DNA of 64,000 bases from Affinundibacterium macrobrachii (lineage in GTDB: Bacteria > Pseudomonadota > Gammaproteobacteria > Burkholderiales > Burkholderiaceae_D), in NCBI RefSeq assembly GCF_014652415.1, contig NZ_BMYT01000003.1, positions 248,001 through 312,000 of the forward strand, given 5' to 3'. A program made the translations under genes and the position numbers. Positions within the stretch are counted from its first letter, which is position 1; every line of letters starts with the position of its first letter. Shown in pieces: positions 8,698 through 18,016 of the stretch. The notes below the pieces were generated by a model that had not been told where the DNA came from, ran no database searches, and saw only the letters and a list, made by a program, of their open reading frames with translations.

Positions 8698-10254
8698 ATG
8701 TCTAACGCCGACTACACACTAACCTCACCCATTGCATTTGCAGCAGCCAATAGCAAACCGCTACTCAGTCTCACGATCGCTTGGCATACGGATAGCGCAA
8801 GAATTGGTGAGCAGTTTATTGGCGGCACCGAAGCAGAAGTGATTGAATTGAGTCGTTTCACCCCAGTATTTCGTCACATTACGGGCGATGCACTACCAAT
8901 CGGTCACGGTGGCGTGTCACGCGATCCACTAAGAATTGTGCGCGACACCAGCGATGGCATCACGATCTGCCCGCCGAATAGTCGTATGGTGGTTGAAGTG
9001 AATGGGGAAGAAATTCGTACTCCAAGCTATCTCAGCCCAGAACAAGTCGATGCTGGCGTCATCATTGGACTAGGACGTGCAATTTATATTTGCTTACATT
9101 GGATGCGCTGCCTGCCCAAATTAAATCCAGTAAATGGTTTTATCGGTGTTGGCAGCAACGCGATTTCAACCAGAGATTTAATTCGATTAGCTGCAACTAA
9201 CGATAATGCAGTGTTGTTGCTTGGCGAAACGGGTACGGGTAAAGAAGTCGCTGCACAAGCAATTCATCAACTCAGCAAGCGTAGCGCTGCGAAAATGGTT
9301 TCGGTCAACATGGCCGCCTTGAATGAATCACTAGCTGCGGCAGATCTATTTGGCGCGGCAAAAGGTGCCTACACTGGAGCTCAAAATACCCGCGATGGCT
9401 ATTTCAGTGAAGCACAAAATTCCAGCTTATTTTTAGACGAGATCGGCAATACACCTGCCACCGTACAACCGATGCTTTTACGCGTGTTAGAAAATGGCGA
9501 GTACCGACCACTCGGTGCAACGCGTGATGCGCGCTCTACCGCACGCCTAATCACAGCTACAGATCAAGATCTGTATCACACCAATTTCAACCACGCCTTA
9601 GTACGCCGATTAGAAAGCTTCATTATTCGGATTCCACCTTTACGCCAACGACGTGAAGATATTGGGCTATTAATCGCCCACCTCTCAAAACGCGAAGACT
9701 TCCCCTCAATGAATTTGAGTTTAATACCGCCGAGTTTGATTGGTGAAATGTTGAATTTTGATTGGCCAGGAAACATTCGCCAATTAAGCAATGTATTAAA
9801 ACGCGCACTGCTGTCATTGCAGTTGGGTGAATATCCGCAGTTAAGTAAATTCATTGAAGCGCCTAAAGCAAATCCACCGGCTAGTGCCGAATTGCGTAAA
9901 GCCATCAGTGATGCGCCAATACCAGTCGTGAAGCCGCCAGCAGCCCCAGCGGACAATGCGCACATCGAACGTAAAAAATTACGCGACCTCACCGAACAAG
10001 ACGTGATCGACGCCATGCATAGACATGGTTGGACTATCCAATATGCTGCCGATGATTTAGGTATCTCTCGCCCGTCGATGTACAAATTAATTGAGGCTAA
10101 TTCGCAGATTCGTCGCGTTGAGCAAATTCCCGCCGAGGAAATTCGTGCGCATCTCGATGCAGTGAATAATCATGTTGAAGATTGTGCAGCACGATTGAAA
10201 ACACCTAGCGAAGCATTACGTCGACATTTAAAAGGGCTTGGTTGGATTGCTTAA
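8698..10254 (+). CDS. FHA-domain sigma-54-dependent transcriptional activator
   Basis: Bacterial enhancer-binding protein of 518 residues. Residues about 22-135 look like an FHA domain (PIGHGGVSRDPLRI around the phosphothreonine-binding region, VEVNGEEI turn). The AAA+ domain has Walker A GETGTGKE (176-183), a GAYTGA loop (223-228, the sigma-54 contact; Tyr replaces the usual Phe, which is tolerated) and Walker B LFLDEIG (244-250). A Fis-type HTH (IQYAADDLGISRPSMYKLIEA) is near residue 445, followed by an unusual ~60-residue tail. There is no receiver domain: the FHA domain suggests control by phosphothreonine proteins, fitting the Hanks kinases nearby. No consensus sigma-54 promoter was found by eye. 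Confidence 0.88.
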   Translation: MSNADYTLTSPIAFAAANSKPLLSLTIAWHTDSARIGEQFIGGTEAEVIELSRFTPVFRHITGDALPIGHGGVSRDPLRIVRDTSDGITICPPNSRMVVEVNGEEIRTPSYLSPEQVDAGVIIGLGRAIYICLHWMRCLPKLNPVNGFIGVGSNAISTRDLIRLAATNDNAVLLLGETGTGKEVAAQAIHQLSKRSAAKMVSVNMAALNESLAAADLFGAAKGAYTGAQNTRDGYFSEAQNSSLFLDEIGNTPATVQPMLLRVLENGEYRPLGATRDARSTARLITATDQDLYHTNFNHALVRRLESFIIRIPPLRQRREDIGLLIAHLSKREDFPSMNLSLIPPSLIGEMLNFDWPGNIRQLSNVLKRALLSLQLGEYPQLSKFIEAPKANPPASAELRKAISDAPIPVVKPPAAPADNAHIERKKLRDLTEQDVIDAMHRHGWTIQYAADDLGISRPSMYKLIEANSQIRRVEQIPAEEIRAHLDAVNNHVEDCAARLKTPSEALRRHLKGLGWIA

Positions 10255-10365
10255 TTCGAGTTCAAATAGATTTAAATATTTGTAGGCATCTGCGGCCGAT
10301 TATTGTGTGATGATCGAGTAAGCATCATCAACAAATCAACAGCGCCGCAAACCAATTACTTTTTT

Positions 10366-10791
10366 CTACTTGGTCGGCACTGGCCCAACGATCTTTGCGA
10401 TTTCATCTGGCATGCAGGGTCGACCATTTTCATCAACAATCGCGGCAAATACTTTAGCCTCACAAATACGTTTATCATCTGATTGACGATGAATCGTTTG
10501 ATGAAACATAAATCGCAAACGCGATACACGTTCAAAACGCACGCTCACTGAAAATACATCTCCGCTCACCAACGATGCCTTGTAATCAAGTTCCGAGCGA
10601 ACTACAACAAAGTTAATGCGACGCCGTGCAAACTCGGCAAAATCAATACCTAAAGTCTTTAAAAATTCGTGCCTTGCATGCTCACAATAATTGAAATAAA
10701 CCGCGTTATTTACAACCCCGCCTTGATCACATTCGTAATCGCGCACTTGCATCACAATACTAAATTCTATTGAGGTCTCAGGAACAGACAT
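10366..10791 (-). CDS. Acyl-CoA thioesterase, YbgC-like hotdog fold
   Basis: Single hotdog-fold protein of 141 residues. It shows the 4HBT/YbgC active-site pattern VRDYECDQGGVVNNAVYFNY followed by CEHARHEFLKTLG, where the Asp of ECDQGG is the expected catalytic residue. It probably hydrolyses an acyl-CoA thioester in the cytoplasm; the chain length is unknown. It lies about 200 bases downstream of the kinase-TPR gene on the same strand, with short GAAGTTAGCTTAGT direct repeats between them, and may be the last gene of that transcription unit or independent. Confidence 0.82.
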   Translation of the reverse strand: MSVPETSIEFSIVMQVRDYECDQGGVVNNAVYFNYCEHARHEFLKTLGIDFAEFARRRINFVVVRSELDYKASLVSGDVFSVSVRFERVSRLRFMFHQTIHRQSDDKRICEAKVFAAIVDENGRPCMPDEIAKIVGPVPTK

Positions 10792-10989
10792 TGCGCACTC
10801 AACTCCTTCTACAATAGTTTGAAATTAGATTCTGAAAGTCGCCGTAGTCAAAGGCACATCGTATTTGAGGTACGGTTCAAAACTGCAAACGCAACGATGC
10901 AAGCCTCGGGGGCGATGAATACTTTGAATGTGCTAGCCATGTTATCGGCTTGGCGAAGTTAGCTTAGTGAAGTTAGCTTAGTGAGTTAA

Positions 10990-13179
10990 CTATCGCAGAT
11001 ACTTTGGATCACGACGTAAAGCAATTAACTCTGGCTCAGATTCGATTAACTTAAGCGATATTCCTAGCTCTTTAGCCTTGGAGATCGCCGCTAAAGCTTG
11101 GGTGCGCATATCGATCATCTCGAAACTGACCCCTGCGCGCAATTGTACCTCTGCATTCTCTGGCGCGATTACCAAGGCTTTTTGCACATACATTAAAGCA
11201 TCAGCATTCTCACCCAGTTTCGCTGTGTATAAACCCATGCGCGACAAGAGATCCACATTATTCGGATCATCTTTCAGTCTTGGTTGCAAAAGATTGCGCG
11301 CTTTGCTATAAGCCGTCTTCGCCACATCCGATTTGCCTGGCAACCAAGACATCGTATCACCCAACTTTGCCCAAGCTAAATAATCAGCCGGATTTCCTTT
11401 ATCTACACTGACCGCATTTTCATAGGCACTCGCCGCACCAACGTAGTCACCACTTGCAAAATAATGATTACCGAGTGCTTTATATAACTCTGCACCTGGT
11501 CGATTTTTTAGTCCCGATTGCAGCACTTGCAAACTATCTTCTGCACGACTCTGCATCGTGAAGGTTTCTGATAATCCTAAGTACGCAGCACTGCCGTCAG
11601 GCTTAATTTGCAAACTTAATCCATATGCGACCTCTGCAGATTTAAAATCCGCTTTTTGAAAATAAATTTGTCCTAACTGATCGGCAAAGGTCCGCTCTGC
11701 TGGATAGCGCAACATTGCCGCTTTGACCATCGTCAAAGCCTCATCCAATCGGTGCGCACGTATGAACAAATCAGTCTTCACACCTAAGGCTAATGCACTA
11801 CTAGGATCTAAGGCAATTGCTCGTTCAATCTCAGCTAGGGCAAGGGTAAACTTATCTTGAAGCCCCATCACCCGCGCGTTTGCAATATGACTCAAGGCAA
11901 GGAAGTCATTCGATTTCAAAGCGACTTGCGCATTACTTTCTGCTTTCGCTAACCAATATGGATTTTCTTCATCGTACAAATAGCGATAGCTATAAATCAA
12001 AGATAGGCTTGCCGCTGCAGCTGCATGTTGCGGCGTGTTTTCGAGTATGCGAGAGAAATGCTGCTCTGCTTTGTCGAGCATTTCAAGGCGATCATAATTC
12101 GTAAATGCCTCCAAACCCAGTTGCATTTCTCGCGCTTCAGAATACGGTGCGATCGCCGAACGCATTTGTGACCAATATGGTTGCGAATACCAAACACCAA
12201 CTAATACCGCAGAAGTTAATAGCGCGGCAAAAACAAAGCGCCATTTCTGCACTAACTGACGCCAACTAAACGCAGCTTTTGTTTGTTCAGGCACGTTCAA
12301 TAAATTGAGATTCAGTGCCGCTAAATTGAATGTGCCTGAATTTAAAGACGGTGCATCAATCGCTGCAATCTGGGCGCATTGATAGGCAACTTCTTGCATA
12401 CTACTGATACGCTGTTCGACTTGGCGCGTTGTCATCGCCCGCACCAACAAGCGCAGCACTTGCGGCAAATGATCTGGCCAAGGCCACTGATCTGAGTTGG
12501 ATTGAATCAACGCCGCTGCCAATGCTAAACCAGACAAATGCGAAAAAGGTCTAGAACCTGTTAATAGCTCATATAAGATCACACCCAAAGCATAAATATC
12601 TGAACTGGGCTTCAAGCTCGCGCCAGTTAGCACTTCGGGCGCCATGTAGGCAATCGTGCCTTGTGGATCAGATTGCACCAAGGAAGTTGTGACATCTCGA
12701 TCTGCTTGAATAGCAAGACCAAAATCTAAGATACGCACCATGCCGCTTGGCTCTTGCATCAGATTTGATGGCTTTAAATCGCCATGGATCAAACCAGCTG
12801 TGTGCGCTTCATGCATCGCTTGTGCGACTTGTAAAACAATATCGACCACATGCGAGATACTCGGTGTCTGTGTTTCCAAGACCTGACGTAAAGTGCGTCC
12901 TGGCACCAATTCCATCACAATGGCTTGGCAATCGTCGGTCTGTTCTAACGCGTGAATTTTTACGAAAGCGGCATGCTGGAGTGAAGCCGCTAAACGCGCC
13001 TCCTTCATCAAATCAACACCAGCTGCGATATTTTTCAAATACTTAATCGCCACTTGCCGATGTAACTTGGTATCCCATGCTTGATAGACATGCCCAAACC
13101 CACCCTCACCTAGGCTCTTACCTAGTTGATAGTGTAGTAATTGTTCAGGTTGTTTGACATTGTCTTTACTTGCTGACAT
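10990..13179 (-). CDS. Membrane-anchored Ser/Thr protein kinase with TPR repeats (catalytic motifs intact)
   Basis: Hanks-type kinase of 729 residues. The kinase domain (about 15-275) has a good glycine loop (LGEGGFGHVYQ), ATP-binding Lys46 (VAIKYL), Glu60, HGDLKPSN with catalytic Asp134 and DFG at 152-154, then APE (YMAPEVL). A single membrane helix follows (about 312-332, FVFAALLTSAVLVGVWY), then a C-terminal half of TPR-like helical repeats (SALALGVKTDLF, PAERTFADQLGQIYFQKADF and others), expected to be periplasmic. Two paralogues in this window have lost parts of the catalytic set, so this copy is the likely active kinase. It lies downstream of the lanthipeptide-type genes on the same strand and may phosphorylate Thr residues read by the FHA activator at 8698 (inference). 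Confidence 0.9.
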   Translation of the reverse strand: MSASKDNVKQPEQLLHYQLGKSLGEGGFGHVYQAWDTKLHRQVAIKYLKNIAAGVDLMKEARLAASLQHAAFVKIHALEQTDDCQAIVMELVPGRTLRQVLETQTPSISHVVDIVLQVAQAMHEAHTAGLIHGDLKPSNLMQEPSGMVRILDFGLAIQADRDVTTSLVQSDPQGTIAYMAPEVLTGASLKPSSDIYALGVILYELLTGSRPFSHLSGLALAAALIQSNSDQWPWPDHLPQVLRLLVRAMTTRQVEQRISSMQEVAYQCAQIAAIDAPSLNSGTFNLAALNLNLLNVPEQTKAAFSWRQLVQKWRFVFAALLTSAVLVGVWYSQPYWSQMRSAIAPYSEAREMQLGLEAFTNYDRLEMLDKAEQHFSRILENTPQHAAAAASLSLIYSYRYLYDEENPYWLAKAESNAQVALKSNDFLALSHIANARVMGLQDKFTLALAEIERAIALDPSSALALGVKTDLFIRAHRLDEALTMVKAAMLRYPAERTFADQLGQIYFQKADFKSAEVAYGLSLQIKPDGSAAYLGLSETFTMQSRAEDSLQVLQSGLKNRPGAELYKALGNHYFASGDYVGAASAYENAVSVDKGNPADYLAWAKLGDTMSWLPGKSDVAKTAYSKARNLLQPRLKDDPNNVDLLSRMGLYTAKLGENADALMYVQKALVIAPENAEVQLRAGVSFEMIDMRTQALAAISKAKELGISLKLIESEPELIALRRDPKYLR

Positions 13180-13309
13180 GAGACGCGGTGACTAAATCCA
13201 GTTGAAAAGACGGCAATCCGTATTCTAAACTAATTTCACCACAGAAAGACGCAAGCAGACACCGAGAACAACACCCTAGCGTTCAACAAAGTATGTTTTA
13301 TTGTCTTGG

Positions 13310-15445
13310 TCACAAGCTGGCAAATCGAGGATCTTCTCTCAAGCTACGTAATCCCGGATGTGTTTCTAACATTTGATTGGGAATACCAAAGTGTTTTGAT
13401 AACTTAAGCTCAGCCAAAGCTTGTTCACGCTGTTGTAGCAATTCGAATGTATATGCTAACCAAAAATGCACATAAGGATCTTCAGACTTCCGCGCTATCG
13501 TACGATTCGCTAGTGTTGTCGCTTGAGGAAAATCATTTAATCGAGCCATGATCATACTTTTAATGGACAGCAAAGTCGCATCATCAGGTGAGCGACTAAA
13601 TCGAATATCCAATAATTCGAGGGCTCGCTGATATGCTTGAACCGCATCATTCTCTCGCCCTTCAACCCACATCAAAGATTCTGCATACTCAAACCAACGC
13701 AAATAACTCCCTGCTACGCCTTTATCTCGGGATACGGTTTGAGAAAACGCAGCCGCCGCATCTGCATATTCTCCTGCACGAAATTTTGCATTTGCTAACG
13801 CGCTATAAAGATTAACATTTGGTCGCACCTGTAATCCTTGTTGAATAACCCGCAAGGCCTCTACATTACGCTCCTGCAAGGTTAAACATTCGGCCAATAA
13901 AGAATAGGCAAGCGGTGAATCTGGCTGTCGCTGCAAACTCGTATTCAAGACAGCCTCTGCCTCATTAAACTTTTTTTGACTTAAATACATCCCACCCTGC
14001 AAATCGAGCAAATAACGATCTCGCGGAAATTTGTTTGCACCCTCCATCGCTAATGGAATCGCTTCCGAAAATTGTCGCATTTCTAACAACACACTGACCT
14101 GACTATGCCAAGCTAATAAATTATCAGGATCTAATTTGCGCGCCCGCGACGACAAATCCAGCGCCTCATCAAGTCGATGATGCCACTGCAAAACCTTGGC
14201 TTGCGCAATCAAACTGATCGCTAGTTCTCCATTTAATGTCATCGCTCGTTGGGCACCTGCTTTCGCTTTTTGAAACCAAATTTCATCACGTTTTTCAGCA
14301 TTGTATTTAGACAAATACAGGATAGACGTATATGCAACAGCAGCTGCATGTTCGGAATTACGCTGTAAGATTTTTTGCAGATGCGCCTCTGCCGCATCAA
14401 GCAACTTCGCGTCGGTTTTATAAGTGTATTCAGTCAGGTCTCGCGCGGCTTGCGCTAATTCATTCGATTCAGAGAACGGCGTTAAGTAACTGATTAACTT
14501 AGGGAAGTATGTCGGTAGTTGCCATATACCGACTCCCGTCAATACCACAAGCAAAGCAGTGATCGCGAGGGTATGCCGACGACGTTGATTACGCATTTCC
14601 TGCAAATCCTGCTTCAACTTCGGTAAGTTGATAGCAGAAGAAGTAGTTGAATGAAAATACTCAGAAAGTATCTGGCTACATCGTTCAATCACCTGCTGAG
14701 AAGTAAGAAATTGTTCAGCCTGTTGTGTCGTCATGTCGACAATCAGTTTACGTATTTCTTGAGGAAGTTTATCAGGCCAAGAGAGCGCCATATCTTGCGG
14801 AGAAACTTGGGCTGGATGTGAAAATCGTCCCGTCACCAATGCCAACAATAGCAAGCCCAAAGAATAGACATCTCGCCGTGGATCGGAAGGCGAGCATTCC
14901 GGCAAACCATCAATACGCAAATCAATCGATTGATGCAAGACAAATTCAATGCTCGACATACGCAACATACCCAAGTTATCTTGCACTAAATTCGCATTGT
15001 GTAAGTTCCCATGCACCAAACCTACTGCATGCGCCTCGTGCAATGCAGTAGCGAGATGTCGTACATATTTCAGCGCTAATTCAGTATCGAGTGCGGATCG
15101 CTGAACCAAGTCGACCAAGCTTTTACCCTGAATAGCTTCTGTGATTAAGATAAAGTATCGATCAAATTCTTCTAAAGCATGAATACGACTAAAGGCTGGA
15201 TGCTGCAAAGCAGCGACTTGACGCGCGCGCTGCAAATATAACAAGTTGAGGCTGTGATCATCCGATGCACCGTCGCTAATTGAACCAGCAGCCATATAGC
15301 GAATTGCATGTATCAACACCGTGCGTTGTAACTTGCTATCCCACGCTTGATAAACGCTGAACAAATCGGAATCAGAGATGCGAACATCTAATCGATAGTG
15401 TTGCAAACTATCTGGCAAACGGAATTCAAAAGTCGAGGGCACCAT
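13310..15445 (-). CDS. Membrane-anchored pseudokinase with TPR repeats
   Basis: Paralogue of the neighbouring kinase with the same layout: kinase-like domain (about 15-270), one membrane helix (about 305-325, TLAITALLVVLTGVGIW) and TPR-like repeats to residue 711. The catalytic residues are gone: the glycine loop reads ISDSDLFSVYQ, the ATP Lys is His46 (VLIHAI), HGD is HGN (Asn147) and DFG is replaced by SIE (165-167). It should therefore be a pseudokinase, perhaps a sensor or scaffold that partners the active paralogue. It lies 127 bases downstream of the LanC gene and 130 bases upstream of the active kinase, same strand. The reading frame is intact, which argues for a conserved non-catalytic job rather than decay. 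Confidence 0.85.
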   Translation of the reverse strand: MVPSTFEFRLPDSLQHYRLDVRISDSDLFSVYQAWDSKLQRTVLIHAIRYMAAGSISDGASDDHSLNLLYLQRARQVAALQHPAFSRIHALEEFDRYFILITEAIQGKSLVDLVQRSALDTELALKYVRHLATALHEAHAVGLVHGNLHNANLVQDNLGMLRMSSIEFVLHQSIDLRIDGLPECSPSDPRRDVYSLGLLLLALVTGRFSHPAQVSPQDMALSWPDKLPQEIRKLIVDMTTQQAEQFLTSQQVIERCSQILSEYFHSTTSSAINLPKLKQDLQEMRNQRRRHTLAITALLVVLTGVGIWQLPTYFPKLISYLTPFSESNELAQAARDLTEYTYKTDAKLLDAAEAHLQKILQRNSEHAAAVAYTSILYLSKYNAEKRDEIWFQKAKAGAQRAMTLNGELAISLIAQAKVLQWHHRLDEALDLSSRARKLDPDNLLAWHSQVSVLLEMRQFSEAIPLAMEGANKFPRDRYLLDLQGGMYLSQKKFNEAEAVLNTSLQRQPDSPLAYSLLAECLTLQERNVEALRVIQQGLQVRPNVNLYSALANAKFRAGEYADAAAAFSQTVSRDKGVAGSYLRWFEYAESLMWVEGRENDAVQAYQRALELLDIRFSRSPDDATLLSIKSMIMARLNDFPQATTLANRTIARKSEDPYVHFWLAYTFELLQQREQALAELKLSKHFGIPNQMLETHPGLRSLREDPRFASL

Positions 15446-15572
15446 GCATGGAATTCCGTTTGAAGAAGATGAAAATAGCTAATTAAGGATATCAGGGATT
15501 CTACCTCGAATGAAGATTCTCTACGACAATACGGCTAAGACCTTTGAATCTCGGTATTACTTCCAATTGCGT

Positions 15573-16883
15573 TCAATCTACGCCAATCAACAAAATTGAT
15601 CGTACCGATTGCGCATCATACATCCGCAAGTAAAAATGACCGATCCCCGCAGTTCCTAGCATGAGCCCTGGCGATTCTCCAACGCCTGCATTACCACAAG
15701 GCCACGGTAAGCCTTGCTTAACATAGAAATGGTGGCCGTCCTGTGCGACTTTTTCTGCCACCGTCATCAATGTTGGGCGATTTAATTCTTGCGCAGCCAT
15801 AATCATTAAATCAGCATTTCCCGCCGCACCATGGCACAAAGAATAATTGAGCTTACCCGGCAACCAAGCTTGCATCAGTGCCGCAGCACTCGATTGCAAA
15901 GCGGCTTCAAGATCTTGTTCTATAGCGACAAGATCGCTTGTATCTACATCGCTCATTTGCATCAGTAATTGTCGATTTCTGAGACGCGACAATCCTATCC
16001 CCGGCGCACCATGGCACCAAGCCATGCTGCAAGTGTTTTTTTGCTGATCTGATCCTGCCGCTTTTTCCGCTTGTGCGAAGCGTCGTAAATCGGCCCAATT
16101 GGACTGATCTTGATCAAACCAATGACGCTCGTATTGCAGTGCTGCGCGTACGGTATTTAAATAATCCTTATCCTCAGTCACGCTATACAATTCCAATAAC
16201 GCAGTGGCGATTCCTGCCGTACCATGTGAATGTCCAGTCAAATTGGACTGTACCTCAGTGCCAATCGTATACCATGAACAACCATGCTCACCATGTTCCG
16301 CAAGTTGCAATAAATGGCGTCCATGCAATTGCGCAAATTCAGTCAGTTCTTCACGCTGATATTTTTTAGCGAGATATAGCAAAGCCGGAATTGCTCCAGC
16401 ACTACCAGAAATGACATCTATATTCTTTAGATCAAGAGGAACGTCGCGCAAATCAAGCAATAGCGAAAATCCTCGCTCAATCAATGCATCACGTTGCAGT
16501 AGTTCGCCAATCCGTATCAAAGCAAATCCGATTCCGGTGATCCCTGCATAAAATCCATGCTTAGCGTTAGTCGGTATGCGAGCATAAATCGAGCATGCTT
16601 GATTTACCGCTGCTTCAATCGTGCGCAGTTGTTGTCGATCATGCGTAAATTGGTAAAGCTCTGCAAGAAATAATGCGATACCACTAGTACCTGCATATAC
16701 ATCCGCACCAAAAGCCTTGTACACAGGGCTCAAACGCTGCCCGTGCATCTCTTGCGCCCACCCTAACCAATTACAACGTGACTGATCCCATACCGCATCT
16801 CGACACAGTAGGTTCCCAAGACGATTCGCGATCTCTAGATACAAAGGATTGTTTGTTGAGCTGGATTGAGTAATTTCTACCAT
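15573..16883 (-). CDS. LanC-type lanthionine synthetase cyclase
   Basis: Alpha/alpha-barrel LanC-family protein of 436 residues, expected to add Cys thiols to dehydrated Ser/Thr in the precursor peptide. All expected active-site elements are present: HSHGTAGI with His220, WCHGAPGIG with Cys290, and LCHGAAGN with Cys350 and His351 (zinc ligands as in NisC). Seven GxxG-type turns mark the barrel helices (TSGIA, ITGIG, SAGAI, TAGIA, APGIG, AAGNA, TAGIG). It stands alone rather than fused to a LanM or LanL dehydratase. Its ATG overlaps the end of the HopA1-family gene by 7 bases, with only a weak ribosome site, so translational coupling is likely. Confidence 0.93.
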   Translation of the reverse strand: MVEITQSSSTNNPLYLEIANRLGNLLCRDAVWDQSRCNWLGWAQEMHGQRLSPVYKAFGADVYAGTSGIALFLAELYQFTHDRQQLRTIEAAVNQACSIYARIPTNAKHGFYAGITGIGFALIRIGELLQRDALIERGFSLLLDLRDVPLDLKNIDVISGSAGAIPALLYLAKKYQREELTEFAQLHGRHLLQLAEHGEHGCSWYTIGTEVQSNLTGHSHGTAGIATALLELYSVTEDKDYLNTVRAALQYERHWFDQDQSNWADLRRFAQAEKAAGSDQQKNTCSMAWCHGAPGIGLSRLRNRQLLMQMSDVDTSDLVAIEQDLEAALQSSAAALMQAWLPGKLNYSLCHGAAGNADLMIMAAQELNRPTLMTVAEKVAQDGHHFYVKQGLPWPCGNAGVGESPGLMLGTAGIGHFYLRMYDAQSVRSILLIGVD

Positions 16884-18016
16884 TGTGTTTCTTTATCAAA
16901 TAATTGCGCCTCAAAGAAATTTGTAGAACCGGGGTTCAAGTAAGCGCAATCCAAACTAAGTTGATTTGCTACAAACTCGTCGTCGATCGCCTGCATTTTG
17001 GTTCTGCAATCTTGCAATCCCAATTGCCAAGCCTTGACGAATCCTTTCGCTAACAAATTACATCGATGCATGCCAAAGCTCACGCCAGCCTTCGGATCTT
17101 CTGCCATCCCGATACCGGGACTTAGGGTTCGGGTAAATAAGGGATTACCTTCTTTCAAGCAAATAGCTCCGTCGCGCTGCATATCGATCAATAGCATCGC
17201 CACAACCGGATAATAGCGTCGAGCGACGTACAAAACTGCTGCATCTCTGCGCGAGTACAACTTCGCCTGTATCAAGGCCTTTAATTTAAATGGAATCTGA
17301 TAACGATTCAAATTGGCGGTAACTTGCGCCATCAAATTAGGCGCTTGTTGGGCACTCACATGAAAATAGAAACGCACAATCGCATATTCATCAAACTGAT
17401 CCGACAAAGTCCGCCCAAACGCAAAGAAGAAACTAGGTTGCACATCCGTACTCCCAGCAAACATACGTACGCTAACAAAATCACCAGCGACCGGCGCGAC
17501 ACCGGGCCATTTGTAGGTGCTGTATTCACCCGCCAATACGGCACGGCTACGATCCCCTTTTTGCACAAATAATCGACCATCACTACCCGTTTGATAAATT
17601 TGCCAACCGGGGTCCCAGCCATCTTTATTATCATTCGCAGTATGAAATGACGCAGTTAAATCTTCGTCGGTTAAATTTTCGTCGATTGATTGTTCATCGA
17701 TTAATTGTTCGCGAAAATCTTCACGAAGTTCGTCGCTCACTGCGTACACATCACAATCTAAAGATCGCACATACCAACGCTCATAAAGTTGCCCCGTCAA
17801 TTTCTCAATCAGGCATGCAACAGAAAGGGCGCTAGCATGGTCTGGCGAGGCGTCATCAGCCAAACCCTCAGAAGGCACCGCTGTAACAAACCGCGCTCCT
17901 GCGATAGTGAAAGTATCTACGGCTTCGATCTGCACGCTTTGACAAATCTTGTCTAACTGTGCGCGCAATGGGTGCACTGATTTTGTTACATTGTTTGACT
18001 CTGTGCTCTGACTCAT
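16877..18016 (-). CDS. HopA1-family protein (class V lanthipeptide LanY / TvaD-like lyase)
   Basis: About 379 residues. The C-terminal two-thirds match the T3SS effector HopA1 family: RFYFHVSAQQAP, LNRYQIPFKLKAL, YSRRDAAVLYVARRYYP, GNPLFTRTLSPGIGMAEDP, then GVSFGMHRCNLLAKG. In class V lanthipeptide and thioviridamide-type clusters a HopA1 protein acts with an APH-like kinase to phosphorylate and eliminate Ser/Thr, giving Dha/Dhb; that is known family context, and the role here is inferred. A strong GGAGG lies 7 bases before the ATG at 18016, and that ATG overlaps the stop of the upstream phosphotransferase as TGATG. The N-terminal ~120 residues are acidic and not recognised. Confidence 0.85.
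   Translation of the reverse strand: MSQSTESNNVTKSVHPLRAQLDKICQSVQIEAVDTFTIAGARFVTAVPSEGLADDASPDHASALSVACLIEKLTGQLYERWYVRSLDCDVYAVSDELREDFREQLIDEQSIDENLTDEDLTASFHTANDNKDGWDPGWQIYQTGSDGRLFVQKGDRSRAVLAGEYSTYKWPGVAPVAGDFVSVRMFAGSTDVQPSFFFAFGRTLSDQFDEYAIVRFYFHVSAQQAPNLMAQVTANLNRYQIPFKLKALIQAKLYSRRDAAVLYVARRYYPVVAMLLIDMQRDGAICLKEGNPLFTRTLSPGIGMAEDPKAGVSFGMHRCNLLAKGFVKAWQLGLQDCRTKMQAIDDEFVANQLSLDCAYLNPGSTNFFEAQLFDKETQW

Noticed and set aside
13310..15445. Decayed kinase pseudogene
   Set aside because: Catalytic residues are lost but the whole frame, membrane helix and TPR region are intact, so a pseudokinase protein is more likely.
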